Assembly: GCF_033439725.1 (NCBI RefSeq)
Contig: NW_026944387.1
Coordinates: forward strand, 1,426,001 to 1,490,000
Source of the DNA: Neurospora tetraspora
Lineage: Eukaryota > Ascomycota > Sordariomycetes > Sordariales > Sordariaceae
Direction: 5' to 3'
DNA length: 64,000 bases
The position numbers were made by a program, and so were the translations under genes. Under the pieces are notes generated by a model. It did no database searches. It worked only from the letters and a program-made list of their open reading frames with translations, and was not told the origin of the DNA. This document shows, one piece after another, positions 1-13,117 of the stretch. Each line of letters opens with the position of its first letter. The first letter of the stretch is position 1.

Positions 1-211
1 TGATTTCCGCCTCTTCGTTCCAATCCACTTCTGCAACCAAACACATCCCAACACTCAACCACGCACGTCTGCACAAGCACGATAAGCAAGGCAGCTGCAA
101 GGAATCCCACACACCCATCAAGCTCAATCACGGTCATTACTATCGCCTCTCCATCGTTGGGGAATAGCCGGACCTCGGTCGTGGAAACCACAGCCCCAGT
201 CGTTCACAGCA

Positions 212-1357
<1,146 letters not shown>

Positions 1358-2459
1358 TTTTATCAGATGGCACCATCTCTGAAAGATTAAAAAAAAAAAT
1401 GAGAGAGGTACTATTGATAGGCTATTCCCTGAGAAAAATGGGAAAATACTATGCAGGATAAGGGGTCCAAAAAAGGATGGATGGATAAGGCTATGTGTGT
1501 GACTTCCAGGTTGGGATCGTTGACCTCGGAACAATCAATTCAGAAGGTCTGATTTTTGTTTTCGAGTTGGTTCCAAGAAGAAAACGGCCCGCGCCGGAGT
1601 CGAGTGGAACGGCGCCTTGCAGTCAAACCAGCAGACATATCATATACGTGGAAGATGTGCTACCATTTACACTTTTATTCTAAAGGCAACGAACCACGGA
1701 TGGGATCGGGTAACCGGATTTGGTACACACGCAAGTCGGAGGGCGGTATGGAAACTTTTACATTTTTTTTCTATTCTCCTGGACATAAATTAAAAACAGT
1801 AGACGTAAAAAATACCTGACGTGTTCCTGTTTTTAGAGATCTCAAGCTCAATGATTCAAATGCCAGTTCAATCCATAATATTCGCACGCATAAACCAAAG
1901 CCACGAACGAGCAGATGACAAACCTACCTAGAGATTGAACAAAATCATTGTCCCGTACGTCCTTTCCGCTTCGACTGACTCTCTGACGATGCCAAGCGCT
2001 AATACTGTGTTTAACCAGACAACTTTTCGGTCGAGGCTGCTCAATCCGGACGCCCCCAATCAATAATTTAGCAATTGACCAATAGGATAAATGCGGGGGG
2101 AGAAGACTACAAAGGCATAACACAAGGCAAACATCGTCATTTCAGGTCAGCCTTGCCTCGCTTGCTTGAGTCCTGACATCATCTCGCCTCAAATTGCTTT
2201 CAAGGTTTTTTTGTGCTTCGATCGTACCTTGAAGGGTTTCAGCTCCAGATCTACTTATATCATCCAAACCTACCACTCCTACCTACCATGCCAAAATAGT
2301 CAACACATCGTCCTCCTAGCCTGATTCGACAGCCACAATACCTAATACAGCACAACGAACCAACGCAGCATTGTCTCAGCAACACTACCCCCAGCAAACA
2401 CATCTTTCAACAGGGCCTTTATTCAACAGTACCACACTTTACACATCCAAACCGTCACA
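1358..2459. other. Intergenic region between bZIP and VOC genes
   Basis: No convincing gene was seen on either strand. It contains the bZIP 3' flank (A-rich run near 1387-1400) and a pyrimidine-rich, CA-rich stretch from about 2260 that is probably the 5' leader and promoter of the following gene. Short open frames here lack domain-like composition. Confidence 0.5.
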
Positions 2460-3038
2460 ATGCCAAACTCCACAACCTCCATCTCCCTCTCCCCCCAACA
2501 ACCACCACCTCAAACAACCCAAAACCAACCCAACGGGCACAACCCCCTCTCCCACATCTCCTTCGGCGTCCGCTCCTACACCACGTCCAAAACCTTCTAC
2601 ACCGCCGTCCTCCAGCCCCTAGGCCTGCACCTCGTCTTCGACAGCGAATCCGATCCTACCACATCCAAAAAGAAAAACAACCACATCCGCACCCTAGGTT
2701 ACGGCCCAAACAAAGAAGACAACGAGCTAATCAACCTCTTCGAAGTCGGCCAAGAGGCAACGCAGCCTCCGGGGCCGGGATTCCATCTGGCGCTGAACGC
2801 GCCGACGAGGCTGGCGGTGGTGGAGTTCCATGCTGCGGCTGTGCAGAATGGGGGGCTGGATAATGGATTGCCGGGGGTGAGGGGGGAGTATGGGGAGAAT
2901 TACTTTGCGGCTTTTGTGGTGGATCCGGATGGGCACAGGTTGGAGGTTGTTTGTAAGAGGAGGATTGCTGCGGATTATTCCGACGGGGACGAAACGCCGG
3001 GAGCGGCAAAAACTGAGACAGCGCCGGAGACGAGGTAG
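2460..3038 (+). CDS. Glyoxalase/bleomycin-resistance (VOC) fold protein
   Basis: A single exon of 192 codons starting at ATG 2460 (CACAATGCC) after a CA-rich leader. After a low-complexity N-terminus of about 30 residues comes a VOC-type start (HISFGVRSYTTSKTFYTAVL), a central strand segment (ELINLFEVG) and a typical VOC ending (NYFAAFVVDPDGHRLEVVCK). The order of beta-alpha-beta elements, the His near the start of the module and the Glu of the LEVV strand fit a metal-dependent lyase or dioxygenase-like fold. The substrate cannot be inferred; these proteins are often annotated as glyoxalase family. The C-terminal 25 residues are an acidic, Ala- and Thr-rich tail. Stop is TAG at 3036-3038. Codon bias shifts from C-ending in the first half to G-ending in the second. 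Confidence 0.75.
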   Translation: MPNSTTSISLSPQQPPPQTTQNQPNGHNPLSHISFGVRSYTTSKTFYTAVLQPLGLHLVFDSESDPTTSKKKNNHIRTLGYGPNKEDNELINLFEVGQEATQPPGPGFHLALNAPTRLAVVEFHAAAVQNGGLDNGLPGVRGEYGENYFAAFVVDPDGHRLEVVCKRRIAADYSDGDETPGAAKTETAPETR

Positions 3039-3248
3039 GGGCGGTATCCGATTTTGCGTCATTATCGATGCCGACGGATGCTTCGTTATCCTGCAGTGGG
3101 CACATGCATGCAGCTGGGAAAGCGCGCGCGCCTCACTCAACCGCTAGACTAGACCTTCCCCCTTCCTGTCTGTCCCCTAGGTCCATAGAGGTAGAAACCA
3201 TGGAATCCATCCTCATTGCGACCATCCCAACATCGCGTCCGTGCCTCA

Positions 3249-4103
3249 TCATCCAAAAATCAACCACCCTCCCACCACCACCGTCACCATCACCACCTGC
3301 CACCCCATCCACCCCATCGGCTTCACCCTCCCTCCCCCATTCACTTTCCTCTCAACCATACTCCCAAACTCCCCCACCACATTTCCCCTCGGCCAATACT
3401 CACAAACCAAATACCACCCCCCTCCCCCCCCATTCCAACTCTGGCACCACCTCGCCGCGCACCCTACATCGGTGGTATTCTTCCACACCAACTGCGTAAA
3501 ATGTCCTGTATCTTCTCCAAATTTCGCTGCCCCGAAATCATATTTGGCTCGTTCGTTGCCCCACATTTCCACGCAGGATTGGACGTCTGAACACCCCAGA
3601 GCGAGGTTTTCGCCGTAGGGGCCTTGGGAGTGTTTTAGTTCGCAGTTGGTGGATTTGCTGGGGCTGGATTTGGAGGAGGAAGGGGGATTTGCGGGGAGGC
3701 CAAGTTTATCGAAGTAGGAAGAGGCGAAAGAAGCAAGGGTGGAGTTGTAGACGACGGAAGAGGCGTTGTGTTGGGAACGGTAGAAATTGGTTGAGTTGAG
3801 GAGGGCGGAGGTGAAGAGGTGCCGGTCAACAAAGGAGGGGGCGGAGACGGCGGGTGTGCCGCTGGGGGTTGCGGTGATGGTTATGGTTGAGATAGTGATG
3901 GGCTCTTTGGCGTGTTGGAGTTCGGCGGGAGGTGTGGGTTTGGGTTGCAAGTTTGGATTCAGTTCGGGATGGCGGGCTTCAACGAGGAGGTGGTTCCTGG
4001 AGGGCTGTGGTGTAGCGTGGACTAGGAATGTATGGTTGAGGGTAAGGATTGTGAAGAGAGTAATCAACTTCGTCGTCGGACGATTACCGCTATGGAGGCG
4101 CAT
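3249..4103 (-). CDS. Secreted CAP/PR-1 (SCP) domain protein, probably GPI-anchored
   Basis: A single exon of 284 codons; ATG at 4103. The N-terminus has a basic start followed by a hydrophobic stretch (LITLFTILTLNHTFLVHA) that reads as a signal peptide. A Pro- and Thr-rich linker precedes the CAP domain, residues about 95-235. The CAP hallmarks are visible: GHFTQLVWKNTTDVGCA (CAP1) and YLVCEYWPRGN (CAP2), plus QGPYGENLALG. Several N-glycosylation sequons are present. The C-terminus ends in a hydrophobic segment (WQVVMVTVVVGGWLIFG) after a small-residue-rich stretch, as in GPI-anchored wall or membrane proteins. Fungal members (Pry-type) bind sterols or lipids outside the cell; that function is family knowledge, not shown here. 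It lies tail-to-tail with the VOC gene. Confidence 0.8.
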   Translation of the reverse strand: MRLHSGNRPTTKLITLFTILTLNHTFLVHATPQPSRNHLLVEARHPELNPNLQPKPTPPAELQHAKEPITISTITITATPSGTPAVSAPSFVDRHLFTSALLNSTNFYRSQHNASSVVYNSTLASFASSYFDKLGLPANPPSSSKSSPSKSTNCELKHSQGPYGENLALGCSDVQSCVEMWGNERAKYDFGAAKFGEDTGHFTQLVWKNTTDVGCAARWCQSWNGGGGGWYLVCEYWPRGNVVGEFGSMVERKVNGGGRVKPMGWMGWQVVMVTVVVGGWLIFG

Positions 4104-5340
4104 GGCGATCGGCTGTTGTATTTATCGTTCTCGTAATTGTCTCAACTTCTACAGTCCGAAGACGAAAGGCAGAAAAGATAAAACTCGTTAATTTAGCCAT
4201 GTTGTTTCCGCGTGTCTGTGTATCAATTCTTGTATGTTCGTCCTTTCGCTTCACTCAGATGGCTGTGTCCAAGGAAAGTCACCCATCAAAACTTGGTTTG
4301 AAGTGTAGGTGGCCGAAGAAAGATGGTTGGCTGGCGCTTCGTTAATTGAGGTGAGAGTTGTATGGTCGGGAAGGGGGCCGAACGGTAGGCGCTGGCGGAG
4401 GGTTGATTGGGGGATGACGTAGCGCTGTTAGGTGGGCGTTAAAAGCAGCCAGGGATGCGGCCGCACTTTCCGTTCCAGGCGCGAGACGCTCACCTTGTCC
4501 CTAACATGTCTACCCAAAGACATGACAGATTCAACATCTGTATTTGCGGAAACCGCAGACAATTGGAATGACAGTCCATTAGGCTCATTCTAACCCAAAC
4601 ATGCCTCTCATCTTCTCAGTTTATCATCTCACGCTGCCAATTTTGACGAGTGTCCGGTCATCAATGTTAGTGACGCCCAGGCCAATGAGGGTATCTTGGA
4701 GGAAACCCAGTGCACCTGAACGGGTCTTCTCATCTGCACATTGGCTCGAGATTGGGCCTTCTGTCGACCAGCTTCCCAAACTCCCTGCCTCGATCCCAAT
4801 CTTTGTGCTGTATGTGTTCACTCCCCCGCATTCCGAGATGGACACGGTAGGTTGTCAGCCATGTGTCAAATGCACAAGCGGGAGTGAGCACGGGTTGCTG
4901 CCGATGATCTGGTTCAGCATGCATTTCTTGAGAATGAAACATGGGACGGCTGTCTCCGTGTTGTTTCAATCCAGAGTTGATAGTCTGAGACATTCCTTTC
5001 TTCTTCATTGTCAGTACTAGAGGCCGTCTTTGTACTGTGAATCTCAGGGCGGGCCGGGTAGCTGGTAGAACACCTTGAGCAGTGATGTAATCGGCATGCG
5101 ACAATCCAGACCCTTCATTTTGCTCCTTTCGTTTGCAGCTGATGCGCATTGAAGCAGAAGACTTTGGCAATCGGGGGCCTTCAAGCCAGCCATGTCATAG
5201 ATGCATCACACTGGACAAATTGTTCATATATAAGTGACCACCAACCCGTGCCGTAGCAGATGCAAAGACTTTAGAGCATCCACAATACAGACGGACATCT
5301 CGAGTGTTACCAACATCAGTCGCTGTTCAATTATACCAAG
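4104..5340. other. Intergenic region with a doubtful minus-strand exon-like ORF
   Basis: Mostly non-coding. A 73-codon open frame on the minus strand (4845-4624) encodes a mildly protein-like sequence (GVTNIDDRTLVKIGSVR at its end), and a longer overlapping minus frame extends to about 5170, but no start, splice pair or domain could be established. It may be a gene remnant or chance. The last 120 bases are the promoter side of the small gene at 5341, with a TATA-like ATATAA at about 5226. Confidence 0.35.
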
Positions 5341-5670
5341 ATGCCAAGCAGCAAAGGCAAACCCACCGACCCCGAGCTCCGCGAGCAGCTCAAAGAAGGT
5401 ACAAGGCGAACAGCCCAATTATCCTTAATCATAGACTGGGACGGCATGCTAACAATCTCGTGAGTAGAGATCAAACAAGAACCGAACAATTCGGGCGACG
5501 GCGTGGGCCAATGGTCGGCATGGAAGGGTATGAAGCTTGCCAAAGAGTACGAGGCACAAGGAGGAGACTGTGAGAACGAGGCGGGCAGCAAGAACGAACC
5601 AAAGAAGGGGAAACCAAAGGCCAAGAGTGCAGAGACGAAGCGAGAGGAAGAGCCTTCTGAAGAGGAGTGA
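5341..5670 (+). CDS. Small acidic/basic DUF5872-like protein, one intron
   Basis: Two exons, 5341-5398 and 5468-5670, with a 69-bp intron that has a GTACAA donor, a GCTAAC branch site and a GAGTAG acceptor. The joined frame gives 86 residues. The core reads DPELREQLKEE and then GQWSAWKGMKLAKEYEAQGG, matching a small conserved family (DUF5872 as I recall it) widespread in fungi and also found in bacteria and viruses. The C-terminus is Lys- and Glu-rich (KKGKPKAKSAETKREEE). The function of the family is not known; an association with chromatin or nucleic acid has only been guessed from its charge. The gene is easy to miss because neither exon is long. It starts 115 bases downstream of an ATATATAAG box. 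Confidence 0.75.
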
Positions 5671-7178
5671 TACCTTTTCACTGATGTTTGGGTTTGACAG
5701 AAGTGGTGAAGCCCGGCAGAAACAGAAATAAAGCCCAAAACAGGAAGAGAAATGTTATACCGCAGTGTTGGACAGCGAACAGGGGTCTAAATATAAATCG
5801 AGCATGGAAGTTTCACGATTCGATGTGTTGGCCCAATTCATTCGTGCGAGTTGATGATAGCGTTGGATGTCCGTGGACGGCATGTTGCACGGACAAAGAA
5901 TTGATTATGCTGGACAACCAGTTGCGGAGTGTCCAGGCATCAAATGGTTTCGCAAGTGGTATACCACAACCTTGGAAGGCGCGCATATGAGAGCGAAGAG
6001 GCGCATCTTGGTTCTTTTCGGTTGAATAATTGGCAACAGCATCATGGAAATGGAAGAAATCAAAAAGTGGAAAAGAAGGATGTCATTGTCATTGTCCCCT
6101 GCATCGTCGTATCCACTTTATCAGCAAGATGAGGTAAGCTCTCTTATGCCTATGCCTAGCGGGTACGTACCTGCTCCACCAGCGATGTGGATTGCAACCA
6201 TGGCATTACCGATAAGATAAGGAGGGGCCCCTCTCTCCCGCCCGATGCAACCACTTGGCTTCCATCAGCCAGGCCCAAGCTCCCTGCCCGCCGCCATTGT
6301 TCACCCCCCCATTCCGGCATCACTGCACAGCTGCGAAGGAGCTTTGGAGGAAGCATCCAAAACATCGTGCATCATCAGCCCTGCCTAACCTGTGTCCCCT
6401 GACACGTTACAGGCACAGATCGCCCGCCGCATCCATATCCGTCCCTTTCTTTTTTGGAGTCTTCTTTTTCTCTCTTAGGTATCCAGCATATTACGTTAGT
6501 TGTTTTGCGCGAGACTGGATCTGCCGGTGGCGATTGCTTGTTTTGCTGGACGGACAGGTTTCTGTAAGTTGATCCATCATCCATCGCCCCAATGCTGCCA
6601 TGACAGGAGCCATCCATCCAACTTCAAGATCCCACCATCCAGCCTTGATGAGAGTCCTTTTGACGAGTACCAAACCGACACCCATCATCTGCTAGATATT
6701 ATTGCCATCACCATCACCACTCCTTGTTCAGCTATTAATACGCGGGGAACCCATAAGCTAACCCCGACTTCCTGTTCCCCAGGTCCTCTCAGCTTGTCTT
6801 GACCACAAAAGGAGGTCGTAATAGGCAGTCGACGGCTGTCGCAATCCATTTGCCTCGAACCACTACCACTACTCAAACATCCGCCACCCGTCGATCTGTA
6901 CCACGCCTTTGACTCTGTGTCAATGCCGCAGACTTTCCGACCGGCTACCATCATATCGCAATAACTGAACCAAAGCCGGCCCCGAACCGTTTTGCCATCT
7001 GCGATTCTCCCACGACAACCTCCTGCGATACAACCCCGCGACAGCCGCATCGCAGCCTCGTGTCTGGGACCCAGCCGATTTCGCTAATCTGTGAAACACG
7101 GCAACCCCTCAACCCCAACGGTTTCGTGTGACCACGCCCTCGAAGAGCCCCTTGGCTTAGCCCACCTACCATCAAACC
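5671..7178. other. Intergenic region and long 5' flank of BLM10
   Basis: No gene supported. The part from about 6400 is pyrimidine- and CA-rich, like the leader and promoter of a housekeeping fungal gene, and runs directly into the BLM10 start codon. Open frames here overlap one another in all frames and have no recognisable domain. Confidence 0.5.
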
Positions 7179-10100
7179 ATGGACGAGTCTCTAGAGGCGC
7201 ACCCCGGCGCCGCTGGCCATTTCGCTGCCGAAGGAGCCCATTCCATGTTCCTCGGTGGTTTGCTGGCCTCCGCCGACACCATCTCCCGCGCCACATCGCC
7301 CGGACTGCCATGTTCCAATGGCTCAGACCAAGATGACCAGAAGCGCTACCGCGACCGAACCTTCAGCTACTTTCGCCTGCTTCCCTTCGATGTTGAGGAG
7401 GAGTCGCACAGGGATGCTGCTTTGAACGGCATCCTCAAGAACCTCTACATCTCTGTAATGGCCGAGGACTTTTCTCCAGGTGCTATACACTGGACTCGCG
7501 AGCTTCAGGGATGGCTAAACCTCAAGTTTGAGATGACCAGGGAGCTCCGGGCTCGTCTCGCGCGTCTCTACTACCATCTGGCGCTCGCCCCCGGCCTTGA
7601 CACCAACACGGCTGATAGGTTCGCGAGAATGGTAGTCACGTTGACGCGCAAGCGCCATTACCTGAAGCCAGTCGAAGATTTGACGCTGGACTGGCGACCA
7701 CTCTGGAAAGAGCTCAAGGGTCTGGTGTTCCCTTCCGAGACAGCTCCTCACCAAGGTAGCAGGAAACGTGCTCAAAAACACATCATGAAGCTCTGTCTTC
7801 ACGGGAGTGTCTACTTTGATCCCAAGGAGCGCCGCGCGATACTGGACAAGCTTTTGCCCTACTTTAGCACCTCCGACTTGTCCAACGCCTACATCGTTGC
7901 CGGCGCCATCAATACCCTGCTTCCAACCGGCCCAGCACCCCCAACCGAGCCCCAGTCACAGCCCTCTGAATTCTTGCCAACCTTCTTCCACTTGTGGTCC
8001 CTCATGACCCGGTCCAAGGCCTTTGACGTGGGCTTTATTGACATCTTTTCCCGAATGGCCAGGGACTATCTAAGCTGTACACATGTTCCATTCACTGAGC
8101 ACGGTATCTTCACTCGCGAGCAATCCGACCTCATCTTTACAGCCATCTTGCGACTGACGGAAATTCCCGTCGGGCAAGCCAACTCGCCATATGCCTCGCT
8201 TGATTACTCTTCTGGGCTGGGGATTTACTTGGAAAAGGACAAGAAAAAGTATCCAGTGCCCTACATGGTTGCTAGGTGGATTGTACACTCAATATCACCG
8301 CTTTGCCTTGACCAGGAAAGTTCCATCATGTCCAATCTTGAGGGTCTAATGGAGTCAATAGACACCTTCTTCCACCCTTCGAACCAGGGAGCGTGGTCCA
8401 TGTTTCTCGCCCAGTTGACCTTCTTCTTGACCGATATTTTCGTTTCACGCTGGAATCGTGAGCAGAGCGGCGAGCTTGGTATCCCCGCAGACCGTCGGAT
8501 AAACGACGACTTGAAGAAGCGTTTTGTGCTCTCCCTCAGAGAGGTTACCTTCATGGGTCTCTTCGCCAAGAGCTCAAAGGTCGTTAATTACTACTATACC
8601 GCCCTTCAAGGGCTCACATACCTCGAGCCGGACCTGATGCTTCCTGGTGCCCTACAACGATTCTACCCAAGTTTGCAAGGGCTTGTAGAGGTGCACCGGA
8701 CGACATCGAGTCTCTGCAGTCTTCAAATGATTGCCAACATCATGTCGAAGCAAAAGGGGTACCGCTGTCACATTACCGCTCTTCTGGCTTTAGCCCTTCC
8801 CGGCATTGATGCGAACGATCTCAACAAGACACAGTACACCTTGAACTTTATCCAAAGTGTGGCATACAGCATCCCTTTTGTCCCGCTGGTCGATGAGAAT
8901 CACGACATTCATGACACGAGTCTTGCCATGAACTGGGTCCAGGGTGAAATGGAGAGAATGGAACGCGAAGGGCAAGATGTCAAGATCAACTACAACGAGG
9001 AACTCAGTGACGAAGACGAAGCAAACATCCTTCGATCCTCCACCGCTGGTCTTGGAGAGTTTGTCATGACTTTACTAGGCAAGGTGTTTGCTTTGCTGGA
9101 GAACCTTCCGGATGCGAGCCATTTACGAACAGGCTCACCCGAGGATAATGTGATCAACACACTCCCCGCTGCGCTCACGCCTCTGTTCGCGTCTCTTTCC
9201 CCCCAGCTCTTTGACTCGGCCCTGGAGAAGCTTGCAAACTTTGTGTCGACTCATGTCGTGCACCAGGCTCGGGATGCCATGGCATGGATCTGCAATGCTC
9301 TTTGCAAGGTTAACCCAGAAAAGACGCTCAAAGTCTTCATTCCCATGCTTATCGTCAACATCCGCAATGAAATTGACTACAACGGTGCTGCATCAGATCG
9401 AAGCAGTGGCACCGAAGTGCTTCCCAGGGATAGAGCCTTGGTCTGGCATGTGAGCATGCTAAGCATGTGCGTGGTCCATGTCGGCGGTGAGGTTCTCAAG
9501 TACAAGGACGAGCTTTTCGGCATCGCCAAGTATATGCAAGAGAAATGCCGTGGTCTGCCCACCATTCATATCTCCAACTACGTCCATCATTTACTGCTCA
9601 ACCTTACTCATACCTACCCAATTGACAATGCTCTGTTTGAGCCCGATGTCATTGCTCGCGGCATCGACGTCAGTGATTGGGGCCGTACAACGCCACCATC
9701 TGAACTCACCATCAAGTGGCACCGGCCGTCTCCCGCCGAAGTTGCTTTTGCTGTTGAGCTGTTCGAAAGCGAGGCCCGTGGTGCTACGGAGAGACTCATG
9801 CAGCTCATGAGCGATGATCCTCCGGTTAGCAGAAAGGGAAAGAACAAGGAGTGGTCAGATGAGTTGTCGCGGAGCTTAACAGCACTTCGCCTTTTAATCT
9901 CGGGCGTCTCAACTCTTTTCGACCCTGTTCGTGCGTCAGGGGAAGCTAGTGGCTCCTCCGGTAACCAGGACACTGATGCGGCCGGTGACACAATTATGGA
10001 AGAGGACGATGACCCCCTGGCTGAAATTGCCGATGATGATGAGCTCAAGCGCACATTCCGGTATCCGGCTGGATACGTTTTGACTCCGGATGATCCTCTC

Positions 10101-13100
10101 TACCATCGCGTGCACGATCTCCGCGAGGAGGTCGGCAGGACACTTTCGCAAACTCATTCGTTCTTGAACGCAAATCAGCAGGACGACGTTGCGTGCTTCA
10201 CGGCTCTGTATAGCGCTTACAGAACGTGGATTACCGACGTGGGAATTGAACGTTCTGCCCATCCCTTGGAGCGTTTGACTCGCTTGTACAAGGCCGACAT
10301 TTCTCCGTTCAAGATTTCTGGTCTGCGAAAAGAATATCCTCGGCCACTCTTGATCAAGCGTGCGGATGCGTACCAGCTCCAGCGCGTCAAATACAACTCG
10401 GCGTACCGCACAAAGAGTGAACTGGATCAACGGCTGCTCCTGGATCTTGCCGAGTCTTGCACGTCATCATACGCGGATGTTCGTCGGGTCGCACAAAGTG
10501 CGCAAGACTCCTCACTCAAGGTCATCATTGGCGGAAGGCCCCTTGTTATTCCAGTCATCCTCAAGGCTTTGCGCAAGGCGCTGGATGACGCTGATCATGA
10601 CCGTATCAAGGGCGCCATGTATACCCTATTCTTCACCACCCTGCTCAAGACGTGCATGAAAGACTGGCGGTTCGCTCCCGAGCTTATGAGGCTCTACATC
10701 GAAACCGCTAGTGTAGACAAGACATCTATTCAGAACCTGGGCGCCACAGCTCTCTACCCGCTGATTGATTTCGGCAAGCCGTTTGAGCGCATGATCCTCT
10801 TCGATCGATCCATCCTTGACACCATTCAACCCTCGCAAGACTTCTCAGCGGCCATCCAACGGCGTCACGAGTTCATTAAAGAACGCCGCGCTAAGGTGGA
10901 GGAGAAGAAGGCTGCATTGGGCTTGGAATTGATTCAGAAGGCCAAGGCTTCACACTGGAAGGTCGCCACGAGGTGTGCCATGTTCGCACTCAACATGTCT
11001 CTTCGGTTCGAGACACTAGCGCCTCCCGAGTTCATCGAATTGGTCGTCACCGGCACGAATGATCCTCATCCCGGTCTTCGCTCGACTTATCTGGCTGCAT
11101 TTAGTGGGCTATGTACCTCCATTGATATGAGGGCGGTCTACCAGCACAGCTATGAGAAGTACTTGCTAGAGCAGGATGTCGGAGACAACAAGTTTGAGGT
11201 TACCGTCCCTGCAGACGATCCTGAGTGGACTCAGAAGTTCCTCGCCCAGTTCGAGAACTATGATGAGATCAAGTACTTTGTCGATAGCGACCATCCTGGT
11301 TGGTTGGTGTGGGGCAAGACGTTCATAGCCTCGTCCGCGAACCCGGAGCCATTCCTGGGGTATGACGAGGTCGAGACAGCTGCTCGTCAGCAAATTGGAA
11401 AGCTTTTGACCCGCGACTGGTTCAAGCAATGCTTCGAGTACCTCAAGCAGGAACCCAGAGATGCCGGCGCAGACAGATTTAGAATGTCTAACGTCGTGCT
11501 TCTCATGCAAGTCTTTGACCTCATGAACTATGGTCAGACAGCCGCCACGTTTGACGACATCGTTGAGTTAACAAAGGAAATCTACGGAGATGGCAGCGAC
11601 AAGCATCAGCACCGTGCTACGGCAGAAATCGTTGGAGCCATGCTGTCCGGAAGTAGCGATGACCCCCGCGAGTTCCGCGACAAAGTATGGGCTTTTGCGG
11701 CCCCTTTGATGCTCAAAGTGATCGCGGACGATTTGACGCCGGATAATCTGCAGTACTGGATGACGTGTCTTCATCTTACCGTTGATTCCAAGGACCCTAG
11801 ACGTTCGAAGGAGCTCATCGACCCTTTGGCGAACTTCCGCCTTGATATGAACTCGAATGCAGCCTTCAAGGAGTCCGCTAAGATTCAGCTGCTGGAGTTC
11901 ATCATTAACGATGCTGGCTGGCATTTCCGGCGCGACAAGCCCATCCTCGAAGACTTCCTTGCCCATATTGACCATCCCTACAAGTCTGTTCGAGAATCCA
12001 TTGGTAGAGTTATTGCAACGATTTATCGGACCAGATACCACGAGTCATTCCCCAATGTCTCGTCTCTGCTTGAACAGAACAAGAGTGCCTCCTCGATTGG
12101 TATTCGCCCTTACGAGGCAACCGAAGACTTCACGGCTACGATCCGCGAGATCTTTGATCGTCTCGAAAAGTGGCGTCATGAGCGCACTCCCGGACAACAG
12201 ACTCCCTCCAGCTACACGTCTGGTTCCAAGACGGTACTCGTGTGGCTGGATAGCATGCTCGCCTCGCAGGAATGCATCCAACTTGTGCCCTTCTTCCCCG
12301 AGCCGTTTATTGACCAGCTGTTGCACATGATGGACGTCAAGGAAGACCCCGAGCTCATGCGGCTCGCATACCACGTTTACCGGCACATGCCCAACATTCC
12401 CTTCCGGTCCGGCGAGGATGACGCATTCATCGCAGCCCTGATCCGGGTTGGAAAGACGGCGACATCATGGCATCAGCGCCTACGCGCTCTGGTCAACATG
12501 CAAGTCATCTACTTCCGCTGTCTCTTCCTGACCCAGCCGGCCCAGCGACAAATGCTCTTCGACGCCGTCGGCGACATGCTGTCGGACGTGCAACTTGAAG
12601 TCCGTGATGGAGCCAGCGCCACGCTCGCTGGCATGATTAGGTGCTCGCCGGAGAGCATTCGCAACCCCATCATCGAGCAGCTCAAGGCCCGCTTCCAGCT
12701 GCAGCTGAAGATGAACCCGATTCCCAAGCGTAAGTTGCCGGGTACCGATACGCCCGTTGACGTGCAGAAGCAGATTGTCAGACGGCATGCGGCCGTGCTG
12801 GGTTTGGGCGCCCTCATCGAGGCGTTCCCCTATGCGACGCCGCCGCCCAAGTGGATGCCTGAGGTGTTGGCGCACTTGGCGACGCACGCGGCGAGTGATC
12901 CGGGTGTTGTGGGCAAGGCGACCAAGGGCATCTTGGCGGAGTTCAAGAAGACGAGGCAGGATAGTTGGACGGTTGATCAGAAGGTGAGTTCTTTTTTCTC
13001 GATCACTGATGACTTGGTATAAAGGCAATGATGATTGCTAACATTTTGCGACAGTACTTTACAAGCGAGCAACTGGAGGATTTGGAGGGTGTGTTGTGGA

Positions 13101-13117
13101 AGAGTTACTTTGCCTAA
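7179..13117 (+). CDS. BLM10: Proteasome activator Blm10/PA200
   Basis: Two exons, 7179-12983 and 13055-13117, with a 71-bp intron (GTGAGT donor, GCTAAC branch, GCGACAG acceptor). The protein is 1955 residues, the usual size for fungal Blm10. The ATG (ACCATGG) is in strong context. The sequence is HEAT-like alpha solenoid throughout, with family-typical stretches such as YRDRTFSYFRLLPFD near residue 50, LYYHLALAPGLDTNTADRFA and, near the C-terminus, the block ending in ATHAASDPGVVGKATKGIL. Blm10/PA200 caps the 20S proteasome ends, promotes ATP- and ubiquitin-independent degradation and takes part in core-particle assembly, in nucleus and cytosol. The second exon supplies only the last 20 residues, ending in SYFA, which corresponds to the C-terminal hydrophobic-Tyr-X anchor that docks between alpha subunits. 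Acidic low-complexity insert near residue 940 (EEDDDPLAEIADDDE). Confidence 0.95.

Noticed and set aside
4624-5170. Minus-strand protein-like frames
   Set aside because: No start, splice pair or recognisable domain; cannot be supported as a gene.
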